DNA of 64,000 nt. Source: Algoriphagus lutimaris (GTDB taxonomy: Bacteria > Bacteroidota > Bacteroidia > Cytophagales > Cyclobacteriaceae). Made by a program: the position numbers and the translations under genes. Under the pieces are notes generated by a model. It saw only the letters and a program-made list of their open reading frames with translations, searched no databases and was not told the origin of the DNA. The stretch is taken from positions 496,001 to 560,000 of the forward strand of contig NZ_JAFIDJ010000001.1 of assembly GCF_017051705.1 (NCBI RefSeq), given 5' to 3'. Numbering within the stretch: position 1 is the stretch's first letter; each line of letters begins with the position of its first letter. This document shows, piece after piece, positions 8,747 through 20,400 of this stretch.

Positions 8747-9706
8747 ATGGATATTTTTAAGAAGAAAATATATGTAGCAGGGCATACAGGAATGGTTGGT
8801 TCTGCTATATGGAGACTTTTAAAAGCCAGAGGGGCAATGAACCTTATTGGAAAGAAGAGTTCGGAGCTTGATTTGAGAGATCAATATGAGGTACGTGAGT
8901 TTTTTGCTGATCAACAGCCTGAAATAGTCATCAATGCAGCAGCCAAAGTAGGAGGGATCCTGGCAAATGATTCCTATCCCTATGAGTTTTTGATGGATAA
9001 TTTAATGATTCAAAATAATATCATTGACAGCTCTTTAAAATCTGGGGTTGAAAGATTTCTATTTCTTGGCAGCTCTTGTGTATATCCAAAAAGAGCAATC
9101 CAACCCATTAAAGAAGAGTATCTATTGACTGGTCCTTTGGAACCAACAAATGAATCTTATGCGATCGCAAAAATAGCCGGAATCAAAGCTTGCGAAGCTA
9201 TTTACTCCAAAATGGGTAAGGGATATAGTTCTATCATGCCTTCCAATCTTTATGGACCCTATGATAATTTTGATCTTAACAGCTCGCATGTTTTGCCTGC
9301 GATGATCAGGAAATTTCACGATTCAAAGATCAATGGAAATCAACCAGTCATGCTTTGGGGGACCGGTAGTCCTTTACGTGAATTTTTGCATGTAGAGGAT
9401 TTGGCTGATGCGGTTATGTTTTTATTGTCAAGGGATGTGAAGTATCCAATGATCAATGTGGGTACAGGGTACGATATAGAAATAAAGAAATTGGCATTGA
9501 TGGTCCAAAGTGTGGTGGGGCATGAAGGTGATATCCTCTGGGATGAAAGTAAGCCGGATGGCACGCCCAGGAAAGTGATGGATGTCAGTAGAATAAACTC
9601 CATGGGATGGGAGCCAAGACTGAATTTACTGGAGGGCATTTCGCAGACCTATAATTGGTTTCAAAAAAATCAAAAGAGTTTAAAAATGCATTCCATTGCA
9701 TTTTAA
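8747..9706 (+). CDS. fcl: GDP-L-fucose synthase
   Basis: Epimerises and reduces GDP-4-keto-6-deoxymannose to GDP-L-fucose with NADPH. The N-terminal Rossmann motif is VAGHTGMVGSAIWRLL, the substrate region is FLFLGSSCVYPKRA, and the catalytic Tyr-Lys pair is in SYAIAKIAG. The 319-residue length fits the family. It lies between manC and gmd, so the order is manC-fcl-gmd, with the last enzyme of the pathway encoded before the dehydratase. Its product is the donor for the GT11 fucosyltransferase at 26738. All key residues are present. Confidence 0.95.
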   Translation: MDIFKKKIYVAGHTGMVGSAIWRLLKARGAMNLIGKKSSELDLRDQYEVREFFADQQPEIVINAAAKVGGILANDSYPYEFLMDNLMIQNNIIDSSLKSGVERFLFLGSSCVYPKRAIQPIKEEYLLTGPLEPTNESYAIAKIAGIKACEAIYSKMGKGYSSIMPSNLYGPYDNFDLNSSHVLPAMIRKFHDSKINGNQPVMLWGTGSPLREFLHVEDLADAVMFLLSRDVKYPMINVGTGYDIEIKKLALMVQSVVGHEGDILWDESKPDGTPRKVMDVSRINSMGWEPRLNLLEGISQTYNWFQKNQKSLKMHSIAF

Positions 9707-9751
9707 AAGTTCACTGTTTAATAATCCTATCAATTTTTAAAAATACTATTT

Positions 9752-10897
9752 ATGAAAGTCGCTTTAATAACTGGAGTAACAGGTCAAGACGGAGCTTATT
9801 TGGCTGAGTTTTTACTGAACAAAGGATATGTGGTACATGGGATTAAAAGAAGGTCCTCTTCATTTAATACTCAAAGAATTGACCATTTATACCAAGATCC
9901 ACATCAGGCGGATGCAAGATTTTTTATGCACTATGGGGATCTCACTGATTCCATGAACTTGACTAAAATCATCAAGGAAACTAATCCGGATGAGATTTAT
10001 AATCTAGGAGCTATGAGTCATGTTAAAGTAAGTTTTGACTCACCGGAATATACTGCAAATGCTGACGGTCTGGGAGTTCTTAGAATTTTAGAGGCGGTCA
10101 GATTATTAGGAATGGAGAGTAAGACCAGGGTATATCAGGCCAGTACTTCTGAACTCTATGGTTTGGTCCAAGAAATTCCACAGACAGAAAGAACTCCTTT
10201 TTATCCAAGGTCTCCCTATGCAGTGGCCAAGTTATATGGATTCTGGATCGTGAAGAATTATAGAGAGGCCTATGACATGTTTGCGTGTAATGGGATTCTT
10301 TTTAATCACGAATCTCCATTGAGAGGAGAAACATTCGTGACCAGGAAGATCACCAGAGCAGTTTCGAGGATAGGAATGGGGATGGAGAAAGTACTCTATC
10401 TGGGCAACCTGGATGCCAAAAGAGATTGGGGACATGCCAAAGATTATGTAGAAGCAATGTGGCTAATGTTACAGGCAGATAAGCCGGAGGATTATGTCGT
10501 AGCTACCGGAGTTACCACCAGTGTTCGTCAGTTTTTGAGTATGGCATTCTCCAAAATAGGATTCAAACTCGATTTTGCCGGAGTTGGTGTGGGGGAGATG
10601 GGTATTCTTTCTTCCATAGATTATGAGGTAGCCTATGAAAAGTTAAGAAAAACGAAAAAGGAGCTTCCTAAGCTTGGTGAGATTTTAGTGAAAGTGGATC
10701 CAGAGTATTTCAGACCTACCGAAGTAGAATTATTAATAGGAAATCCGGATAAAGCATTAAGGAAACTGGGGTGGAAACCTAAATACAATTTAGAAATGCT
10801 TGTAGAGGATATGATGCATGCAGATTTGCAAGAATTGAATAAAGATATCTGCTTAGTGAATGGAGGCTTTGAGGTAGTATCTCATTTGGAATATTGA
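9752..10897 (+). CDS. gmd: GDP-mannose 4,6-dehydratase
   Basis: Converts GDP-mannose to GDP-4-keto-6-deoxymannose, the substrate of Fcl. It has the NAD(P)-binding [17 protein letters not shown] at the N-terminus, QASTSELYG near residue 130, [12 protein letters not shown] with the Tyr-Lys pair, and [19 protein letters not shown]. It ends in the expected [13 protein letters not shown] and LGWKP segments. At 381 residues it is full length. It follows fcl by 45 bases and precedes the NRPS/PKS gene by 48 bases. Together with manC and fcl it gives a complete route from mannose-1-phosphate to GDP-L-fucose. Confidence 0.96.
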   Translation: MKVALITGVTGQDGAYLAEFLLNKGYVVHGIKRRSSSFNTQRIDHLYQDPHQADARFFMHYGDLTDSMNLTKIIKETNPDEIYNLGAMSHVKVSFDSPEYTANADGLGVLRILEAVRLLGMESKTRVYQASTSELYGLVQEIPQTERTPFYPRSPYAVAKLYGFWIVKNYREAYDMFACNGILFNHESPLRGETFVTRKITRAVSRIGMGMEKVLYLGNLDAKRDWGHAKDYVEAMWLMLQADKPEDYVVATGVTTSVRQFLSMAFSKIGFKLDFAGVGVGEMGILSSIDYEVAYEKLRKTKKELPKLGEILVKVDPEYFRPTEVELLIGNPDKALRKLGWKPKYNLEMLVEDMMHADLQELNKDICLVNGGFEVVSHLEY

Positions 10898-10945
10898 GCT
10901 TCATTCTCCAATAATAATCAGTTTTTTAACTAAACGTCTCTTGAG

Positions 10946-13900
10946 ATGGAAAACTTTTCAACTTCAACTACACCAAATATCTTTGATCTTTTAAAAAGGA
11001 GATTCGAGGAGTTTAGAAAGTACGATGCACTCGTTCATAATGACGAATTCATCACCTATGGAAAATTGGAGATCCTGGTAGATTTAGTTGCTCAAAGAAT
11101 CAGAAATGAAGCTCCGGAAGAAAAACTAATAGCCATCTCCTGTTCTAGATCTGTAAAAACGATCATTAACATGTTGGGAGTTTTGGCTGCTGGAAAGGCA
11201 TATCTGCCCTTGGATTTTGATCAGCCAACAGAAAGACTTGCTAAAATTGTTTCAGAAACCAATGTTCGTTTTGGATTGCAAGGCCTGGATTCGGAGGATT
11301 TTGCTTCACTTTCAATCAAGACCATTGAGGGGAAATATAGAGATTCTACTTTAACTCCTAATTATACCTCTGATCTTGCCTATGTCTTATTTACTTCTGG
11401 TACAACAGGGATGCCGAAGGGGATTGAGGTATGTAGTCCAAGTTTGGTCAATTTAGTGAACTGGCAGCTAGTAAACTCTCAGTCTGGACCTGGTTTTAAG
11501 ACTTTGCATTTTGCCAGGTTGACCTTTGATATTTCATTTCAGGAGATTTTTACCACCTTGGTAAGTGGTGGTACTTTGTACATTCAGGATAACGAGATTC
11601 TAAAAGACCCTTATCAATTATTACAGTTCATCCAGAATAAAGGAATAAATAGGTTGTTTGTACCTTTTATTGCCCTTCAAGGATTAGCGAATGCAGCCGT
11701 TTCTTACAAAATTTTCCCAGACTCTATTCGAGAGATAATGACCTGTGGAGAACAGCTAAAAGTAAGCAGTACTATACGGGAGTTTTTCCAAGAGTTACGA
11801 AGCTGCAGATTTTATAACCAGTATGGTCCTACTGAAACTACCATTATCGTTTCGCAGAAATATTTAGAAGACGAACCATCACAATGGGAAGATCTTCCAA
11901 GTATTGGTTGGCCAATTTCCAACGTAGAAATGTTGATTGTAAGCCCTGAAGGGAAATCCATCACCACTATGAATAAAGTTGGTGAAATCTACATCACTGG
12001 AGATTGTTTAGCTCGAGGCTATTACCAAAATGAGGAGTTGACCAATAAGTTATTTGTGGAATTGAATCTGGATGGTTCCGGAATCAAACGATACTATAAA
12101 TCAGGTGACTTGGCGGAATGGAATGTTGATGGAAGTATAAAGTTCTTGGGGCGCGTCGATGATCAGGTTAAAATTAATGGACATCGGGTAGAACTAGGTG
12201 AAATTGAAGTAAATGCCTCTAAAATTAATGGAATTGAAGAGAATGCCGTGGTGATAGGCCATTTCAAAGATGGACAAAACTATGTAGTACTTTTCTACAA
12301 GACTACCGGAGTGGATCTAAAAATAGAGGAGATCAAAAAGGAATTGAGGAAATCTATTCCTGAATACATGATTCCGTACAAATTCATCAGAATTGAAGAG
12401 TTTCCTCGAAGTGGAAGTGGGAAAATTGATAGAAAAGCGTTGAAGAATTCCTTGTCCGAAAAAAAGGACCAGAAGGTTTCCCAAACGAAGGTTGATACTA
12501 ACTACAAGGAGATAATAACCGGGATATGGAAAGATCTCCTTCAGGAAACGGAGTTTAACTTGCATAGTAATTTCTTCCAATTGGGAGGAAGCTCGATTTT
12601 AGCACAAAAACTTTCATTGGCGATTAATGATCAGCTTAAAACTGTATTTCCTGTAGCTTTAATTTATCAGAACCCTACTTTAGGCAAGCAAATTTCTTTC
12701 CTGAAAGGAGAAAAAAAAGGAGGGTTGGATAGTCCTGAAAAGCTAGCCAAAAAAGCTGCTTCCGACAATAGAGATGTGGCAGTCATAGCGATGTCCGGAA
12801 GATTTCCTGGGGCAAATGATACTGCCGGTTTTTGGGAAATGATCAAAAATAAAAAAGAGGGGATCACCCACTTTACACTGGAGGAAATAGATCCTTTAGT
12901 GAGACATGAGGCAGAAGAATCCAATTACATCAAATCAAGAGGGGTGGTAGCCGATTATGATAAGTTTGACTCTAAATTTTTTGGAATGAATCCAAAATTG
13001 GCTGAAATCATGGATCCCCAACAACGTAAGTTTTTAGAGATTTCTCATGAGGTGTTGGAAAAAGCAGGATGGATTGCTAATCGACCGGATTTTAGAATAG
13101 GTGTATTTGCTGGAACAAATAATAACACCTATTACAACAGAAATGTAGTTTTTGATCATGAGGCAACGGAAATCTTTGGGCCAAATCAGGTCATGTCCCT
13201 TAATGAAAAAGATTATGTGGCAAGTAGAGTAGCCTTCCAGCTTAACTTAACTGGACCTGCTGTCAGTGTTTATACCGCGTGTTCTACCTCGCTATTGGCA
13301 GTAGCCCATGCAGTGATGAGTATTAGGTCTGGGCAATGTACTGCAGCTATTGCTGGGGGAAGTTCCATTACATTTCCTGCAAATAGTGGACAACGGTATC
13401 AAGAGGGAGCCATTTTTAGTATAGATGGTCATTGCAAACCATTTGATTCAGAAGCTACTGGAACCATGTTTTGTGATGGAGCAGGAGCAGTTCTACTAAA
13501 AGACTATGAACAAGCTGTAAAAGATGGGGATAAGATCTATGCAGTTATTAAAGGAATAGGGATCAGTAATGATGGATTTGAAAAAGCAAGTTTCACTTCT
13601 CCAAGTGTGAGAGGAGAAGCCTCTGCCATCAGAGATGCTATTTTGGATGCCCAAATTAAGCCAGAGCAAATTGGTTATGTGGAGACGCATGGTACCGCTA
13701 CCCCTATAGGTGATCCCATTGAGGTAGAAGGATTAAAGTTGGCTTTTGGAGAAGGGGTATCAAGCACATGCGCCATTGGATCCGTAAAAAGTAATGTGGG
13801 ACATTTGACAGCCGCTGCAGGTATTGCAGGGTTCATTAAGACAGTGTATGCGCTACATGAACGAACCCTTCCCGCTTCTTTGGGTTTTGTGAAACCCAAT

Positions 13901-16900
13901 CCAGAGATAAAATTTGAAGGATCACCTTTTTATGTAAATAATGAAACCAAAAGCTGGGCTAGTGATACTAAGAGAATTGCTGGCGTAAGTTCCTTTGGCT
14001 TTGGTGGAACGAATGTTCATGTGATTCTTGAGGAAGCAGATCCAGAACAAAAAGTCATTGCCCCCAAAGAGAATGAAGAACCAAATTTGTTTGTTTTTTC
14101 AGCAAAATCTGAGTCAAGTGTAAAAGATTACGCGAAAAAAATGCACGCCTATGTGCAGGAAAATCCTGATTTGGATCTTCAAAACCTTCATGCAAATCTT
14201 GCCAATAGGTATTTGAATTATGGGGTGAACCTTCATTTCTCTGCCTCTAAAAGAGCCGAATTGATTAAGAATCTGGAGGAGATAGAAAAAGGAATGATCC
14301 CGGTTTTATATAAAAAAGGAGAATTTAAAACTCCAGTATTTCTGATTCCTGGTCAAGGCTCACAATATGTGGGGATGGGAAAGGATTTTTATGGGTCCAA
14401 TCAAGTTTTCAAAGATGCTTTTGATCAATGTTGTAAGCTATTTGATTCTTATTTGGACAGTTCTTTAAAAGAAGAAATATTCAATGGGGCTCAAGAGAAC
14501 TTATCAAAAACCTATTTAACTCAACCAGCCATCTTTACAGTTTCCTTTGCCTTGGCTAAGATGCTTGTCAGTAAAGGGTTTGATCCTGTTGCGCTTTGTG
14601 GGCATAGTATAGGAGAATACGTTGCGGCACATTTAGCTGGTATATTCAGTTTGGAAGATGCCGTTAAAGTCGTTGCCTACAGAGGAAAGCTGATTTACGA
14701 TTTGCCAACAGGTCAAATGTTATCGGTTCGATCACAGTTGGATATTGTTAAAGAAATTCTTCCTGACGAGTTGTCCATCGCAGCTCATAATGCACCTAAT
14801 TTATGTGTTGTCTCTGGAGAGCATCAAGTAATTGAAGAGTTTCAAAAAGTACTGGAAGAGTATGGGATTGCCAATCAGGTATTAAAAACAAGTCATGCAT
14901 TCCATTCTAAAATGATGGATGGGGCTTTGGATGATTTTTCAAAAGTTTTGGAAAGTGTTCGTCTGAACATTCCTCAAATTCCAATAAAATCCACTCAAAC
15001 TGGAGCCTGGTTAACAGATGCTCAAGCCACTTCCATCGAATACTGGGTAGATCATATCCGAAATGCAGTATTGTTTAATGACAGTGCTAAAGCTTTACTT
15101 GAAGAATTAGAGGATTCTTATTTTATCGAAGTAGGACCTGGAAATGTACTATCAAGCCTAATGCAGCAACAGCCTGAAGCAAAGGATAGGGCAATTGTTC
15201 ATACACTTTCCAGAAAAAATGAAGAGGATGAATTTACCTATTTGATGAATCAAATCGGAAGGTTGATTTCTTTCGGAGCTACAATAGATCAGTTTAAACT
15301 CAATGGGATAGGGGAATTTTCATTTTTGGATATCCCTACCTATTCTTTTGAACCGAAGCTTTGCTGGACTCAAAAAGGAGCTTTATTAAATCCGGCATTT
15401 TCGAAGAGCTTGGCTAACGCGACTCGTTTGAATAGTCTTCAGGAAAACAAACAATTGGAAGAAGCCATTCTTGAAGAGGAGGAAGTAGAGCAAGATAATT
15501 TTGAGAAAATCAAAGAAATGCTGGAGTCAGCTTCCGGCGTTAAGATCCAGCGTAAGGATATTGGTTCCTCATTTTTTGAATTGGGACTTGATTCTTTAGT
15601 GCTTACTCAATTTACTTTTTCTATCAAAAAGGAGTTTGGAGTAACAATTACGTTTAGGCAAATCAATGATGATTTAAATACACCAGGTGCATTATTATCT
15701 TTTATCCAATCCAAATCTCCAAAGCCAGTTAATAAACCTAAGCAAGAAGAGGTTAAAAAGAAGGAGCCTGTGGCTGAGCATAAGGAAGAATTGGTAGGGG
15801 TTGATGTGATTCAAATGATTCAACAACAATTGAATGCTATTCAAACACAAATTTCCCAACTACAGACCAATGGTGGAGGTGTAAAAAATAGTATCAGTAA
15901 GTATGAAAAACCGAAAGTAATAAGTAAAACCGTACCCGCTGAAGGAAGCTCCTCGCAAATGGAGGAAGAAATTGATCCTTCAAACCTTAGCAAAGAGGCT
16001 CAGGAGTTTTTTGGTGAATTGAAAGAGAAGTATCAAAAGAGAACCTCGAAAAGTAAAGATTATCACGATTCTCACAATGGACGAGAGGGTTTGGAAGTGG
16101 AAAAAGAACAGGTATGGAGTACTAAGCGATTGAATTATCCAATTATTTCAAAGTTTTCAGACGGGTCAAAATTGATTGATTTAGATGGGAATGAATATTT
16201 GGATTGGCATTTCAGCTATGGGTCAAAATTGTTTGGATACAATGCTGATTTTATCAAAAAAGCATTGAAAACTCAGATAAGTGATGGCTTGGAGTTTGGA
16301 ACCCATTTAGATCAGGAGAAAGAGGTAATCAGGAAATTTAAAAGGTTAACCCAAGTGAAGGAAGCCTATTTATTCGATCACTTCTCTGAAGCTTTGTTAA
16401 AAGCCATTACAGGCTGTCAATCCATTAATACTAAAAAACTAATTGCAGTTATCTCAAGAAAATGTAAAACACAAGGTAGTGACTCTCATTTGCCTTGTGG
16501 TTCATTAGGTAATACTGAATGCCTGGACTTCCTTAAAGAACATTTTCATAATGACTTACTCGTCTTGACCGGAAGTTGGGATGAATCTTTGGAAATCCTT
16601 CAAGATCGATCTTCTGAAATCGGGACTGTGTTATATGATGTACGTTGTGATGATTTGAATACTGAAGAACTGGGAGTTTTCTTAAATAACTTAAGAAAGC
16701 AAACTCTTGAGGAGGGTATGTTTTTGGTATTGAATGAGGTGTTGTCGGGTTTTAATACCTATTCCAATGGCGTAAGTCACTTCATGACTTCAAAACCAGA
16801 TGTAGTGGTTTTTGGAAACTTAATTGGAGAAGGTTTGCATTTGGGGATTTTAGGAGATTATTCAGGAATAACCTCCTCCCATACAAAAAGCCAGTTTGGA

Positions 16901-17413
16901 ATGCTTCAAGACTTGGGAGAATATACAGGCGATGCATTTGTCTTAGCTGCTACCGTAGCATTGCTGAAGGAGATTGAGGAAAGAGGCCCAGTTTTTCAAG
17001 ATGAATTATCTAAAAAGACAGATGATTTTGTGGCTCGGGTAAATGAGCTTTTTGAAAAATATAATAGCCCCTATGAGGCAGCTAATTTTCGCTCTATCTG
17101 GAGAATTAAGGAGAAAGAACACACTCCTTTGACCCCATTGCTTTTCGTTTTGTTGAGGTATGAAGGGGTTCACATGATGAGGGGAATTCCTTGTTATTTT
17201 ACTGAAAAGCATACTCGAATAGACATCGAACAAACTTTAGTGAAGCTTGAAAAAGCTTTGGCACTGATGATTGAAAATGATTTGGTGAGAGGAGATCTTC
17301 CTGATTTAGAAGAGCTGGTGATGGATACTCATTATCCTCCATTTCCAGGCGCAAAAATCGGGTTAGACAGTGAAGGGAACCCAATGTGGGTTTCACCAAA
17401 AGAGAATAATTAA
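10946..17413 (+). CDS. Hybrid NRPS/PKS: A-PCP-KS-AT-ACP-(degenerate) aminotransferase
   Basis: A 2155-residue starter and elongation megasynthase. The adenylation domain (about 1-500) has FTSGTTGMPKG, NQYGPTETT and GSGKIDRK. PCP carries LGGSS with the carrier Ser at 550. The ketosynthase has Cys779 (TACSTS), His915 and His953. The acyltransferase has GHSIGEY (Ser1221) and HAFH at 1317-1320, the malonyl-CoA signature. ACP carries LGLDSL (Ser1550). A Gln-rich linker precedes a class III aminotransferase-like domain (about 1720-2120) ending in the usual FPGAKIG...GNPMW tail. In that domain the PLP lysine is Asn1958 (FGNLIGEG) and the usual DEV is NEV (Asn1930), so it should be inactive. No condensation, reductase or dehydratase domain is present. 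It probably loads an amino acid and adds one unreduced malonyl unit, passing it to the protein at 17436. Confidence 0.93.
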   Translation: MENFSTSTTPNIFDLLKRRFEEFRKYDALVHNDEFITYGKLEILVDLVAQRIRNEAPEEKLIAISCSRSVKTIINMLGVLAAGKAYLPLDFDQPTERLAKIVSETNVRFGLQGLDSEDFASLSIKTIEGKYRDSTLTPNYTSDLAYVLFTSGTTGMPKGIEVCSPSLVNLVNWQLVNSQSGPGFKTLHFARLTFDISFQEIFTTLVSGGTLYIQDNEILKDPYQLLQFIQNKGINRLFVPFIALQGLANAAVSYKIFPDSIREIMTCGEQLKVSSTIREFFQELRSCRFYNQYGPTETTIIVSQKYLEDEPSQWEDLPSIGWPISNVEMLIVSPEGKSITTMNKVGEIYITGDCLARGYYQNEELTNKLFVELNLDGSGIKRYYKSGDLAEWNVDGSIKFLGRVDDQVKINGHRVELGEIEVNASKINGIEENAVVIGHFKDGQNYVVLFYKTTGVDLKIEEIKKELRKSIPEYMIPYKFIRIEEFPRSGSGKIDRKALKNSLSEKKDQKVSQTKVDTNYKEIITGIWKDLLQETEFNLHSNFFQLGGSSILAQKLSLAINDQLKTVFPVALIYQNPTLGKQISFLKGEKKGGLDSPEKLAKKAASDNRDVAVIAMSGRFPGANDTAGFWEMIKNKKEGITHFTLEEIDPLVRHEAEESNYIKSRGVVADYDKFDSKFFGMNPKLAEIMDPQQRKFLEISHEVLEKAGWIANRPDFRIGVFAGTNNNTYYNRNVVFDHEATEIFGPNQVMSLNEKDYVASRVAFQLNLTGPAVSVYTACSTSLLAVAHAVMSIRSGQCTAAIAGGSSITFPANSGQRYQEGAIFSIDGHCKPFDSEATGTMFCDGAGAVLLKDYEQAVKDGDKIYAVIKGIGISNDGFEKASFTSPSVRGEASAIRDAILDAQIKPEQIGYVETHGTATPIGDPIEVEGLKLAFGEGVSSTCAIGSVKSNVGHLTAAAGIAGFIKTVYALHERTLPASLGFVKPNPEIKFEGSPFYVNNETKSWASDTKRIAGVSSFGFGGTNVHVILEEADPEQKVIAPKENEEPNLFVFSAKSESSVKDYAKKMHAYVQENPDLDLQNLHANLANRYLNYGVNLHFSASKRAELIKNLEEIEKGMIPVLYKKGEFKTPVFLIPGQGSQYVGMGKDFYGSNQVFKDAFDQCCKLFDSYLDSSLKEEIFNGAQENLSKTYLTQPAIFTVSFALAKMLVSKGFDPVALCGHSIGEYVAAHLAGIFSLEDAVKVVAYRGKLIYDLPTGQMLSVRSQLDIVKEILPDELSIAAHNAPNLCVVSGEHQVIEEFQKVLEEYGIANQVLKTSHAFHSKMMDGALDDFSKVLESVRLNIPQIPIKSTQTGAWLTDAQATSIEYWVDHIRNAVLFNDSAKALLEELEDSYFIEVGPGNVLSSLMQQQPEAKDRAIVHTLSRKNEEDEFTYLMNQIGRLISFGATIDQFKLNGIGEFSFLDIPTYSFEPKLCWTQKGALLNPAFSKSLANATRLNSLQENKQLEEAILEEEEVEQDNFEKIKEMLESASGVKIQRKDIGSSFFELGLDSLVLTQFTFSIKKEFGVTITFRQINDDLNTPGALLSFIQSKSPKPVNKPKQEEVKKKEPVAEHKEELVGVDVIQMIQQQLNAIQTQISQLQTNGGGVKNSISKYEKPKVISKTVPAEGSSSQMEEEIDPSNLSKEAQEFFGELKEKYQKRTSKSKDYHDSHNGREGLEVEKEQVWSTKRLNYPIISKFSDGSKLIDLDGNEYLDWHFSYGSKLFGYNADFIKKALKTQISDGLEFGTHLDQEKEVIRKFKRLTQVKEAYLFDHFSEALLKAITGCQSINTKKLIAVISRKCKTQGSDSHLPCGSLGNTECLDFLKEHFHNDLLVLTGSWDESLEILQDRSSEIGTVLYDVRCDDLNTEELGVFLNNLRKQTLEEGMFLVLNEVLSGFNTYSNGVSHFMTSKPDVVVFGNLIGEGLHLGILGDYSGITSSHTKSQFGMLQDLGEYTGDAFVLAATVALLKEIEERGPVFQDELSKKTDDFVARVNELFEKYNSPYEAANFRSIWRIKEKEHTPLTPLLFVLLRYEGVHMMRGIPCYFTEKHTRIDIEQTLVKLEKALALMIENDLVRGDLPDLEELVMDTHYPPFPGAKIGLDSEGNPMWVSPKENN

Positions 17414-17435
17414 TTTTTATTGATCTGATTTTTTT

Positions 17436-20400
17436 ATGAATAACTTATTAGAACAGACATTGAATCAATCCATGCTAACCAAAGCAACTATGGAAATTGA
17501 GAAGGTGATTAAGACGACACCCTCTCAAACAGAAATTTGGTTGGCTTGTAAAATGGGAGGAAAGGAAGCCAATATGGCCTACAATGAATCTGTCTCTCTT
17601 CAATTGAAAGGAAACCTTTCTGTTGATAGTTTGAAGGAAGCATTTTTAGAGCTGATTCGTAGACATGATGGGATGAGGACAATCATAAGTCCTAATGGGA
17701 AGAATCTGTTAGTTTTTTCTTCCTACGAATTGCCTATTAGGTTCCGGGATATCAGTCATTTATCTGAGGAAGAGCAGCAGTGTTTTTTTAGAAAGCATAC
17801 AAAAGAGATCGGTAATTACCATTTTAATTTGAGCCAGGGACCATTGTATGTGATGGAGCTGATTAAAATTAATGAGTTGCTCCATGAAATTTCTTTTACA
17901 GGTCATCACATCATATTCGATGGCTGGTCTATTGGATTGATGTTGGAGGAATTAAGTGAATTATATTCTAAAAGTGTTCAAAGTCTGGAATTGGATCTCC
18001 CTGATCCAGATTTATTGGGAGAATACTCAGCAGAACTTATAAATAGAAGTAGAAAGTTCGAACATAAGGAAACCAAAAAGTATTGGAAAAATTACCTGTC
18101 AAATCCTTTACCTGATTTTTCATTACCTATTTCGAAGGATAGACCTATTCATCGAACCTATGACTCAGATGTTATCGGATTTCCTTTACCAAAAGAAGTT
18201 GTAAAGCAAATAAAGAAGGCTTCCTCGGAGGAGAAAGTTAGTTTGAACTTAGTAATACTCTCCATATTTGAGATCTTTTTAAGCAGATGGTCAGGTGAAG
18301 AGGAAGTAGTAGTAGGGATGCCTGTATCCGGACAGCTTGGTCTAAACAGACCTCGTCTGATTGGACATTGTGTCCATTTATTGCCACTGAGAAGTGAGGT
18401 AAATATGGCCTTGCCTTTTTCAGAGTATTTGCAACAAAGGAAGGCGAATTATAATCAAGCATTGGATCATCAATTCTTGAGTTTTGGGAATATGATCCAG
18501 GATCTTCCGATCAAAAGAGATTCGTCAAAAGTCCCTTTAATTCCGATTACTTTTAATATTGATCTGGACTTGGATGCCAAAGTGGATTTTGTTGGATTGG
18601 ACCATAAACTTTCCTTTAATCCGAAAGCCTATGCAAATTTTGAAATTATACTAAACCTCTATGGGAATTCGGATGAATTCATTTTCGAGTGGACCTATAA
18701 TAAAAGTTTGTTTGACCGAGATTACATCAATCATGCAGGAAATGATTTTGTCAGTTACCTTAAGGCTTTTACTAAAGATAGAAAACTTCTAATTCAGGAG
18801 ATTATCGATGAGATAGAAGTCAACTCTCCAAAAGAAAAAGAGCCTTCTATTGACTTGCAGGTTTCTGAATTGGAATTCATTCCTTTTGGAAAGTACTTTT
18901 TTGATTCGGTAAGTCAATATCAAAATAAAGTGGCATTGACGGTGAATCGCAAACAATTCACTTACCAGGAATTGGGGATAAAGGTGAAACATTTGGCAGG
19001 GTACCTCCATAACAAAGGAGTAAAACCTGGAGATATTATTGGTATTCATTTAGAAAGAGATGAAAATTTAATTGCTACTGTTTTAGCAGTAATCAGTGTT
19101 GGAGCGGGGATTCTTCCAATTGATACTGATTTCCCTGAGGAACGGGTAAAATTCATGCTCGATGATGCCGATGTGAAGTATTTCATTTCGAGTAATGATT
19201 CAGTGAATTGGGGTGACTTGAAACCCAAAAAACTACAAATTCCAATAAGTCAGATCCTTGATCAATACGAGCTTTTTACGGTTCAAAACTTTAATCCTGT
19301 AAATCCAGCTCTGATTATTTATACTTCAGGTTCTACGGGTAAACCCAAAGGAGTAGAATTATCTCATCAAAATTTATTTTACTTCACCCAGCAGGTAATT
19401 GAACAGCCAGGACTTAGTAGTGAAGATAGAGTGTTGGGGTTGACGTCGATTAGTTTTGACATGGCATGGCTTGAAGTGGTCCTTCCTCTTACATTTGGGG
19501 CTAGTCTGTATTTACTCGGAAAGTATGAAAGAAAGGATCAGCGAGAAATTTTTAATGCGCTGAAAGATTATCGTATTACCAAATTGTACATCACCCCTTC
19601 CCATTTAAAGTCCCTTATTCAATACATGGGTGAGCCAAAATTGGAAGGACTTACCATCATTTCTGCTGGAGAACCACTATCAAGGATGTTGGCTGATTCT
19701 TTACTCAAAGTTGCTGACTCGGTTTATAATATTTATGGTCCCTCAGAAACTACCGTATATGCCACCATTAAGAAAATTAATTCTTCTGAAGAGGAAATTA
19801 CAATTGGGAAACCCGTCAAAAATTCCTGTGTCATCTTGGTGGATGAGCAAGGTAAATTGATCACTTTCCCCGGTAAAATGGGAGAGATTTGGATTGGAGG
19901 AACTTGCGTTGGAAACGGATATTTGAATCGCCCAGAATTAACCAAAGAACGGTTTGTTCCTAGCCCATTTAAAGGATACGAGGGGAAATTTTATAAATCT
20001 GGTGATTTAGGTCTTTGGAATGAAGAAGGGGATTTGTTATGCAAAGGAAGGATAGATCACCAAGTGAAGATAAGAGGTCAAAGATTGGAATTGGGTGAGA
20101 TCGAGAGTGAACTTACCAAGGATCCTTTGATCAAAAATGCAGTGGTTATTAAAGTACTCGATGGCAATGGAGAAGGAATGCTGCGAGCTCATGTTTCTTT
20201 TGTAGATGGCCAAATGCCTGATTCTAAATTCTCCAATTGGGTAGACATCACGAAAGGTCAGCTTTCCAAAAAACTTGCTTCTTATATGATTCCGAGTGAA
20301 TTCGTTCAACAGGAAAGTTTTGAGTTGAATTCGAATGGTAAAATCGATCGTAAGTTATTGGAAAGATATAGGCCAACTTTAGTATTTAACGAGGCCACTG

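Noticed and set aside
10307-10330. HESPLRG in Gmd where some homologues have HESPRRG
   Set aside because: I recall other bacterial GMDs with Leu at this position, and all other motifs are intact, so it is not evidence of damage.
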